Assembly: GCF_964340395.1 (NCBI RefSeq)
Contig: NC_135567.1
Span: 15,631,806 to 15,695,805 of the forward strand
Direction: 5' to 3'
Source: Glandiceps talaboti
Taxonomy: Eukaryota > Hemichordata > Enteropneusta > Spengelidae
Length of the DNA stretch: 64,000 nucleotides
Numbering within the stretch: the stretch's first letter is position 1; every line of letters starts with the position of its first letter. The notes under the pieces were generated by a model. It was not told the origin of the DNA, did no database searches, and was given only the letters and a program-made list of their open reading frames with translations. Below are positions 55,821 to 64,000 of this stretch, in pieces. The translations under genes and the position numbers were made by a program.

Positions 55821-58800
55821 TGATATTCTGTGGGTGAATGCGCTTCCTTCTTAATGCTTTTTGGTCCAAACAGGGATGATGGACCTGCTGTACTTTCATC
55901 AGTGGACATTTGTTGTGAATACCATGGCTTCTCTCTCATCTGTTCACCTACAATACTCTTTGGTAATGTTGAACTATAGTACAATACCTCAACTTTGTGT
56001 ACTATTTCAGGGTCTGTAATAGATTCTTGTCTCAAGTCAAGAAACTTAAGAACTTTGAGATCCTGTTCAGCATGTCTTTTTTCAATTACATGCAATAAGA
56101 TTTGTATGCTAGAATTGGTAATTTGGTTGTAACTTGCATCGAGATGTGTCAGACTCCTTAATTCACTCAAAATATAGGCAAACATTTCAACATAGCCATC
56201 CCCTATGTTATTATGACTGAGGTCAAGATAAGTCAGACTATCCATGTATTCCATCAATCTACTAAAACTCTCTACATCTTGGTATCCTATGTTATTATGA
56301 CTGAGGTCAAGATAAGTCAGACTACCCAGGTACTTCATCACTCTACTCAAACTCTCTACATCTTGGTATCCTATGCTATTGTTACTGAGCGTAAGTTTAT
56401 GTAAATTATTCAGTACAGTAATGTCTTTACATACTTCAATAATTTCTTTTTTTGACCAATGCATATTAGTAGAGATATCTAAGACAGTGACATCATCAAG
56501 GCTCTTAAATAATGATTGAAACTCACACAGTTTCAGATTATCTTTCAGGTAATCTGGAATACTAGGGAATTGTCGTATCTGATTTTTAATGAATGGCATA
56601 ATCCTATCAAGGCCAGACCAATTATGACTAACATCAACTTTACTTAGGATGTTCTCATCCTGAATGCCATTCAATAGGGTCTGTATTCCCCTAGCACCAA
56701 TGTTATTATGACTAAGGTTAAGATAAGTCAGACTACCCATGTTCCTCCTCTGTGTACTCAAACTCTCTACACCTTCGTCCCCTATGTTATTATGACTGAG
56801 GTCAAGATAAGTCAGATTACCCATGTACTTCATCTCTGTACACAAACTCTTTACACCTTCATCCCCTATATTATTATGACTGAGGTCAAGATAAGTCAGT
56901 CTACACCTGTTCGTCATCCCCCTCCTCAAACTCTCTACACCTTCGTCTCCAATGTTATTATTACTGAGTGTAAGTTTATGTAAATTATTCAGTACAGTAA
57001 TGTCTCCACATACTTCAATCATTTCTTTTTGTGACCAATGCATATTACTAGAGATATCTAAGACAGTGACATCATCAAGGCTCTTAAATAATGATTGAAA
57101 CTCACACAGTTTCAGATTATCTTTCAGGTAATCTGGAATCCTAGGGAATTGTCGAATCTGATTTTTAATGAATGGTATAATCCTATCAAGGCCAGACCAA
57201 TTGTGACTAACATCAACTTTACTTAGGATGTTATCATCCTGAATGCCATTCAATAGGGTCTGTATTCCCATAGCTCCAATAGAGTTATAACTCAAAGCAA
57301 GTGTGTTGATGTCTTTCAGACAGGACAAGTCAACTGTACTCAAACTCTCAACACCTTTGTCTCCTATGTTATTATGACTGAGGTCAAGATAAGTCAGACT
57401 ATCCATGTATTCCATCCCTCTACTCAAACTCTCTACACCTTGATCTCCAATGTTATTATGACTGAGGTCAACAAAAGTCAGACTACCCATGTACTCCATC
57501 CCTCTACTCAAACTCTCTACACCTTGGCTTCCTATACTGTTGTTACTGAGTGTAAGTTTGTGTAAATTATTCAATACAGTAATGTCTTTACACACTTCAA
57601 TTGTTTCTTTTTGTGACCAATGCATATTAGTAGAGATATCTAAGACAGTGACATCATCAAGGCTCTTAAATAATGATTGAAACTCACACAGTTTCAGATT
57701 ATCTTTCAGGTAATCTGGAATACTAGGGAATTGTCGAATCTGATTTTTAATGAATGGCATAATCCTATCAAGGCCAGACCAATTGTGACTAACATCAACT
57801 TTACTTAGGATGTTATCATCCTGAATGCCATTCACTAGGGTCTGCATTCCCCTAGCTCCAATAGAGTTATAACTCAAATCAAGTGTGTTGATGTCTTTCA
57901 GACAGGACAAGTCAACTCTACTCAAACTCTCTACACCTTGATCTCCTATGTTATTATGACTAAGGTCAAGATAAGTCAGACTACCCATGTTCCTCCTCTG
58001 TGTACACAAACTCTTTACACCTTCATCCCCTATATTATTATGACTGAGGTCAAGATAGGTCAGACTACCCATGTACTCCATCCCTCTACTCAAACTCTCT
58101 ACACCTTGGCTTCCTATATTGTTGTTACTGAGTGTAAGTTTGTGTAAATTATTCAGCACAGTAATGTCTTTAAATACTTCAATTGTTTCTTTTTGTGACC
58201 AATGCATATTAGTAGAGATATCTAAGACAGAGACATCATCAAGGCTCTTAAATAATGATTGAAACTCACACAGTTTCAGATTATCTTTCAGGTAATCTGG
58301 AATACTAGGGAATTGTTGAAACTGATTTTTAATGAATGGTATAATCCTATCAAGGCCAGACCAATTGTGACTAACATCAACTTTACTTAGGATGTTATCA
58401 TCCTGAATGCCACTCAGTAGAGTCTGTATTCCCCTAGCTCCAATAGAGTTATAACTCAAATCAAGTGTGTTGATGCCTTTCAGACAGGACAAGCCACCTG
58501 TAGTCAAACTCTTCACACCTTTGTCTCCTATGTTATTATGACTGAGGTTAAGATAAGTCAGACTACCCATGTACTCCATCCCTCTACTCAAACTTATTAC
58601 ACCTTGGTTTCCTATGTTATTATGACCGAGGTTAAGATAAGTCAGACTACCCAGGTACTTCATCACTCTACTCAAACTCTCTACACCGTGGTATCCAATG
58701 TTATTATGACCGAGGTTAACATAAGCCAGACTACCCATGTACTCCATCCCTCTACTCAAACTCTCTACAACTTTGTTTCCTATTTTATTATGACTTAACT

Positions 58801-60516
58801 GTAACACCTTCAATGTAGACATATTCCTGAGACTTTGATTTAGAGAACTAACTGCATCACAAGTAATCACACACTTTGTGAGTTCCAATCTTTTTAAGTT
58901 TCTCAATGCTCCTAACTCTTGACAGATGTATAAACACTCGTCTTCAGACAGCTCTGATGCTTCAAAACCAGTAACAACAAGAAGCTGGTCAAAGATGCCG
59001 ATATTAGCTAAGTCATGTAATGATGGAATCTCTTCCTTACTTATCTCAGGAATTTGTGGTAAATTAAGTACACTATCTTTGACATCCTTCAATAACAGTG
59101 TACAGTGTTGTCTAATTAATTCTGTCTGCACAATACTATAATATTGAAGACAGGGCAGTGACTTCAGAACTTTCACTAACAGAATACAATCATCTATGTT
59201 TAATGTACTTTGAGTTAGACTTAAGGATGTTAAACTAGGTCTGGTTTTCTGACTGGCCATACACTCTAATATCTGATGACACATTGCCTCATTCATTCTT
59301 ATAAGGTTTAGTTTCCTTGGAACATCCCGACATGAAAATGCTTGTAGAAACAGTTGTATGTAGGAACCATCAATATCACACACAGGTTTACTAAATTTCA
59401 TACAGACTGTATCACATTTAGAAATATATGGCTTATCAGTATCTCCAGTACTACCTGATTTACTGTGTATGCATTTTAAGAGGGGGATTACTCTCAAAAA
59501 TTTACTTGCTACAACAAATTCCTGTGAATTAGAAATGTTAAAATCAACATTATCTAAACCTTCCATTCCAGTTTTCAATTTCAAGTCACTGGAAAGCTGT
59601 GACTCAATTTTATCTGAATATAACAATATGTTTCCAATGACAGATGTATTCTGTACAATAACACTCAAAGCATGCAAAGTTTGGTTTGAAATTACAGTAA
59701 CACTTGACAAATCTAAGGTTTGTTGTCCAAGTACACTTTCAATACTCTCTGAGAAAAGAGTAGGATGCTGACATTCAAACAAACAATGCCCTAAATTTAC
59801 AAGATCAGAATTCATGACAAATCTTTCTTGTTTTATGGCTTTAGCAATTGCCACTATAACAATATCAGCTTTGTCTCCTAATATACCTGACATGTATGAC
59901 AAGAGACATGGCAACTTCTTTTCACAAAGTATAAAGGGTGTCTCCTGTTTCATTCCTTGAAAGTTTTCAGTGGTCCTAAGTCTAGTACACATATAACAAG
60001 CAATTATATACAAGTACACATACTGGTTTGAAAATTCAAACCCATTACATTTGTCAGATTTCTTGACTAAACCAAACAAGTATTCATGCATATCAGTCAT
60101 TTTACTTTCAATCATCCATGACTCATACAACACACCAAGGTTATCTTCTGTAAGATTCTCATACAAACACTTTCCAACTTCCAAAAATCTATCCTGTACA
60201 ACTTGCCATGCATTCTCGACATCAAGTGTATTTTCCTTACAATACATCCCTACATGGTACTTTATGGCATACTCAGTTGCTCTTGTTAAAGTTGGAGGCA
60301 AAGTATAACAATTCTGACACCAGTAAGATACAATGGCAGGAAAGAAAATCTCTTCATTTCTAACTGTATCTACTACTGGATCAAACCTAGACTCTTCAAT
60401 TAAATACTTAGCTTGAAGAAAGCTTTGTACATGGTTCAGTACGTATCTCTCCCATTTATCATACTGAGTAGCTCTGCATTCAGTTGATGTACTTGGACTT
60501 GAAACAGCTGACATAT
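55817..60516 (-). CDS. Gene 3 last exon: helical region plus giant LRR array
   Basis: This exon encodes 1565 residues from Met at 60514, with acceptor CCCTACAG|AT two bases upstream. The N-terminal ~540 residues match genes 1 and 2. The array has four spacer cassettes (RQFPSIPDYLKDN four times, one variant with Arg) separating short blocks of two to four LRRs. Some cassettes are near-copies of each other, so block duplication rather than single-repeat duplication dominates here. The exon ends at TEYQ with the overlapping tail frame. No P-loop, signal peptide or transmembrane segment. Confidence 0.85.
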
Positions 60517-61371
60517 CTGTAGGGAAAATGAAATGAAATAAAATGCCTAAATAAATATTTATAAATTATATCACAGCTAAAACATGTGAAATTGTACGGT
60601 GATTACATTTTGGTTAAATTTCAGTCAGTTTGTTGGAGTTACATTTAGAATGATAGCTTTTGCTGCAGTTCTACACACACTGATGTTTGATAGGAACATT
60701 AATACCTTCTGCTGTATGCTAAGTTTACTAATCTAAAATTACAAAACGTACCCTTGATATGTACATGTAAGTCTGTGTGATAGCATAAACATACAAAATG
60801 AAATATGCAATAAAATATTACATATCTATTCATAAAAATATGATATGATATGAAATGTAACATTGATTGTAGTGTATCATATACCCAGTATCACTTCAAA
60901 TGTAAATCAATACAGAGCACGGTCATTGAACTCATCAATATTTTTTCACATTACACACATTTTGCCCAAATACGGCGAGTCGCAATTTCACTAATATTGA
61001 AGCTCAGTGATCTGGCTTTGAGATTTTTCCAACCATCTTTGTGTTTTTGCACATGAATAATGTTTCACAATCAATTCATGTGGCTATGTGATTGAAATTA
61101 TGTCTCTGTGCCAGTGCTACATAGGGTATATGATAATAGTAAAGAAAATGAGAAGAGAATTAAGATTGAAGTAAAAGGGAAACTTTGATATAGTGTTGAG
61201 GAATAATATGAAAGATAAACCAAGGTTTTCCAAGATGGTAAAGGTCATATTTAGGATACAGGGTTTATGGACCTCACTACTATTGCTTAGTAAATCAGTC
61301 CCTTCCGCAAAACAACCTTCCTTCACAAACCCGATATCCAGGTCAAGCTTATAGTATTAACTGTAACTTAC
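60517..61371 (-). other. Intron between TRADD-N and LRR exons, gene 3
   Basis: 855 bases, closely similar to the gene 1 intron (14474-15299) and unlike gene 2. It includes the single 66-bp-like diverged copy near 61255-61345. No coding sequence. Confidence 0.7.
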
Positions 61372-61803
61372 CATGCATAATTTCTTTGACAATGTCAAAC
61401 TCTTTTCTGTCAATCTTTAATTTAATTCTAGCAGTACATCCAGCTTTCTCAGCAAGAGCTCTCATCTCAGCTGTTACTAGGATACCAGTCAAAGACTCCT
61501 CCAATTCACCAGATTCATATTTCAGCCAAAAATACTCCATATCTTCTTCTAAAAGAAAACTCAGAATAAAACATAATGACCCATGTGCAGCACGTTCTAG
61601 CACAGCACTACAAGCATTGAAGCCATTGTCTAAATCCTTAATGAGTTCTGGATTTCCACCCTCAAGGAGAATCTTTGTTCTACGTTGGTAGTGTTCAATC
61701 GTAAGGTTCAAAAGTTTCTCCAATGCTTCTGTCTTTAATACCTCCTTCCGAAGTTTTAACTGTGGTTCATCTGTTATTTCTAGTTCGGTTTCAATTTGAA
61801 TGG
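61372..61803 (-). CDS. Gene 3 TRADD-N-like domain exon (recombinant)
   Basis: A 144-codon exon, phase 1 at both ends. The first two thirds (IQIETELEITDEPQLK ... GSLCFILSFLLEEDMEYFW) match gene 2. The last third (ARIKLKIDRKEFDIVKEIMHG), together with the following intron, matches gene 1. The switch falls around 61450-61530. Domain organisation is otherwise as in the other copies. Confidence 0.65.
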
Positions 61804-62061
61804 CTGAAAAAAAGAGGATACAACATCAGAGAAAATATTGTTTGCAAGTTCCCTGTGTCATTTTACAGTATCATGTATTCTAAAAGAAGACTGATAATTG
61901 TTCAAAAGTAGCACACTTGAGAACTGTTTGTTTGTTTGTTTGTTTGTTACAATAAATAAATAGGACTAATGTATTGTACATGCAGCACAACTGCAACTAC
62001 ACTCATTCATTCATTCATCTATTTATTTATTTATTTATTCATTCATAACATATATACTTAC

Positions 62062-62151
62062 TTGGTGATAGCTTTCTTTTCTTTGATGTGTTTATTGATA
62101 GGTCAAGACCAGTATTGGATACTTTATATTGTGTGCCAGGAACCAGTTGAC
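62062..62151 (-). CDS. Gene 3 linker exon (GQ-type, 90 nt)
   Basis: Phase-1 exon nearly identical to 38414-38503; one difference changes the end of the NTSKERKLSP-type segment (Lys-Lys-Arg). Confidence 0.75.
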
Positions 62152-62331
62152 CTATTTGAGTGTAATGTAAACAAAAGACAAATTTGATTATTAATAATTG
62201 AACCATGTTTGTTGGAGAACAAGAGTAAAGAATACATTGTATTGAAACCCTCTGTATTGATTTATTACAATCAATGTCAGAGATCAATCATTCAATGAAA
62301 TACTTATTGTGATGTCAAGTAAAATACTTAC

Positions 62332-62421
62332 TTGGTGACAGTCTGCTTGTATCCTCTGTATTTCCTGCAGTACTTACACCAGATACTGTGGTGAGGTTTT
62401 CAATGTCAGAGGAAACGTGAC
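62332..62421 (-). CDS. Gene 3 linker exon (GHVSSDIENL-type, 90 nt)
   Basis: Phase-1 exon, essentially the same sequence as 38684-38773. Confidence 0.75.
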
Positions 62422-62895
62422 CTATTGGAGAACAAAGACTTTGATAAATGATTGACTAGCCTACAATTGACCTTTTACAACATTATACATTCCTCTGTAC
62501 TACAGTGCAATCATGATAGTACATATTTCAAAACAATCACTTTTAAACACTAGAAATTGCAATGATTGTACTTATTTTCATCACTACTGTCAGTAAAAAA
62601 AAGGCTTACTTTTAACTCTAAACAAAAACATATAGCTAGAATATGAAATAATACGGCTGTTTGAAAAATATGATTACTATTTCTGAGAAAATTTTAAAAC
62701 ATCAAATGCCATTTTACAGTGATTATTTCTGATTGTGATGAGCTTGGTTTAGGGAAAACTTTGAATCCCCTATAGAAAAATACACATGCAATTGAAAAGT
62801 GTTGGTACAAATGTTGTTCACAATTATTACAACTTGCCACCAACATTACAATAATGTGAAATGTATGTCATAAAAGTATTCTGATAGTTTCTCAC

Positions 62896-63033
62896 CTTGT
62901 TGTCTTTGTTCTGACTTTTCACTATGTATGGCTACGTCATCACTGGGTACTTGACTTGTTTCAGATGAAACCTTAGTGGCCATTCCATCACTTGTTACAT
63001 GCTCACTTGCTGTTGTAGATGAAGTCATGGATC
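62896..63033 (-). CDS. Gene 3 linker exon (SSTTASEHV-type, 138 nt)
   Basis: Phase-1 exon identical in translation to 39248-39385. Confidence 0.75.
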
Positions 63034-63378
63034 CTGGATGAAAACAAAGATAATATCTAATTTAATATATCAGTACATGATTTACTTATAACTACATTTT
63101 ATCATTTTGTCCTCCACCATGGGCTGCTGACAACATAAACCATGGATACTGGAGGAAAACATAGAAAACATTCAGGGTGCACCTCCATGAGAATTTGGTC
63201 AATCTTATTAGATAAAGTCCTGGTTACAGAAATTAAACACCAACTTGATTTGAAATACCATTACACATTTATTTCAGTGTTGAAGATTACGTCAACCACA
63301 CATCAAAAGAAATTCAGCTAATTTTGTCTTTATTATATACATCAATTATACAAGTCATGTAACATAAATTTTACTTAC

Positions 63379-64000
63379 TTGGTGCTTTGGTTGATGTTGG
63401 TTTCAGAAGATGAGATAAGAATGTCTTGCGAGTCTGTTCAACTTCTTGGTTGTCATGGTAAAGATCTTTTACTGCCTTTGCATTTTTAGCTGCACCTTCT
63501 GGATGAAGGAGTATCGATTTCAACTTTTTATACAAGTCATCTTTTTCACCAGGGTCATATACAAAGTAATCAGCATAAAGTTCAAATTGTGTTGTGTAGA
63601 ATTCACCAACTGATGTTGATTTTGGCACCAAAGTTGGTAGTCCTGAGGCAATGGCATCCAATCCTTCCATCCCTATTGACTCATCAGGTGGTATAATACA
63701 GACATAACTTTGACGTAAATCTGTGCAAATATCATCTTGACAGTCATATGGTGGGACAATGTTTGGTAGTAAATGGGAAGTAGTCACATTGTTTTTAAGA
63801 AATGTTCTAGTACTTACAGAATCTCTGGCAGTATGATTTCGAATGAACCAGTCTGGTATCGTTCGATCAACGTCATGAAATGCATCTGCTACTTTACTGA
63901 CAGCTTCCAATGGCATTTTGCTAGTGTTATCAAAACTCGGGTTGGTCAATTTCATCAACATCTGTTTTTTCACAACCTTTGGTTTAATAACATCAACCTG
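63379..64000 (-). CDS. Gene 3 GT4-like exon, 5' end cut by the window
   Basis: The C-terminal ~207 residues of the glycosyltransferase domain, with the ESIGMEGLDAIASGLP motif and the CCAA|GTAAGT donor. Most of it is nearly identical to gene 2, but the GEFYTTQFELYADYF segment (63560-63620) matches gene 1 instead of gene 2 (GEFYKAQFELHADYF), another patch of mosaicism. Confidence 0.8.

Larger units (their letters stand above)
49822..64000. repeat. Tandem segmental duplication, unit 3 (incomplete)
   Basis: Starts at the third CTACTATCCGACAAGTTCGC and runs off the right end within the GT exon. Segments 55.5-61.45 kb are closest to unit 1, and 61.5-64 kb is almost identical to unit 2, so the unit is a mosaic. 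Confidence 0.85.

Overview
This is a eukaryotic, AT-rich, intron-containing window. GT-AG introns, non-LTR and LTR-type retroelement remains, MITEs, foldback elements, microsatellites and expanded minisatellites point to a marine invertebrate, such as an invertebrate deuterostome or lophotrochozoan. I cannot assign the species. Almost every gene is on the minus strand.

Left flank (1-5720): a decayed Gag-type retroelement read on the minus strand. It encodes a ComEA-like helix-hairpin-helix protein, a Gag with a CCHC knuckle, a retropepsin-like domain, a low-complexity linker and a truncated TatD-type nuclease. No reverse transcriptase is visible. Its upstream leader carries three tandem cloverleaf-like hairpin repeats.

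Rest of the window (5721-64000): three tandem copies of a segmental duplication of about 22 kb, starting at 5721, 27303 and 49822. Read on the minus strand, each copy is laid out as follows: (a) a short two-exon gene of unknown function; (b) a GT pseudo-exon and minisatellite; (c) a large multi-exon gene; (d) a 3' non-coding region ending in a 66-bp minisatellite. The third copy is cut by the window end inside its GT exon.

The large gene is the main feature. I reconstruct it as: exon 1, a GT4-like (GT-B fold) glycosyltransferase domain; exons 2-4 (up to six small exons in copy 1), Ser/Thr-rich linkers; a coiled coil plus a TRADD-N-like domain; and one giant exon with an all-helical N-terminal region, a large ribonuclease-inhibitor-type LRR array and a Pro/Ser/Thr tail. 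Every intron inside the coding region is phase 1. Spliced lengths are exact multiples of three in gene 1 (6528 nt, 2175 aa) and gene 2 (7278 nt, 2425 aa). The architecture resembles an NLR-type innate immune receptor without a recognisable NACHT/NB-ARC P-loop, with a sugar-transferase domain in the effector position. The LRR arrays differ strongly between copies and contain recent identical 84-bp duplications. Gene 3 is a recombinant of gene 1-like and gene 2-like halves joined inside the TRADD-N exon. Together this looks like a fast-evolving recognition locus.
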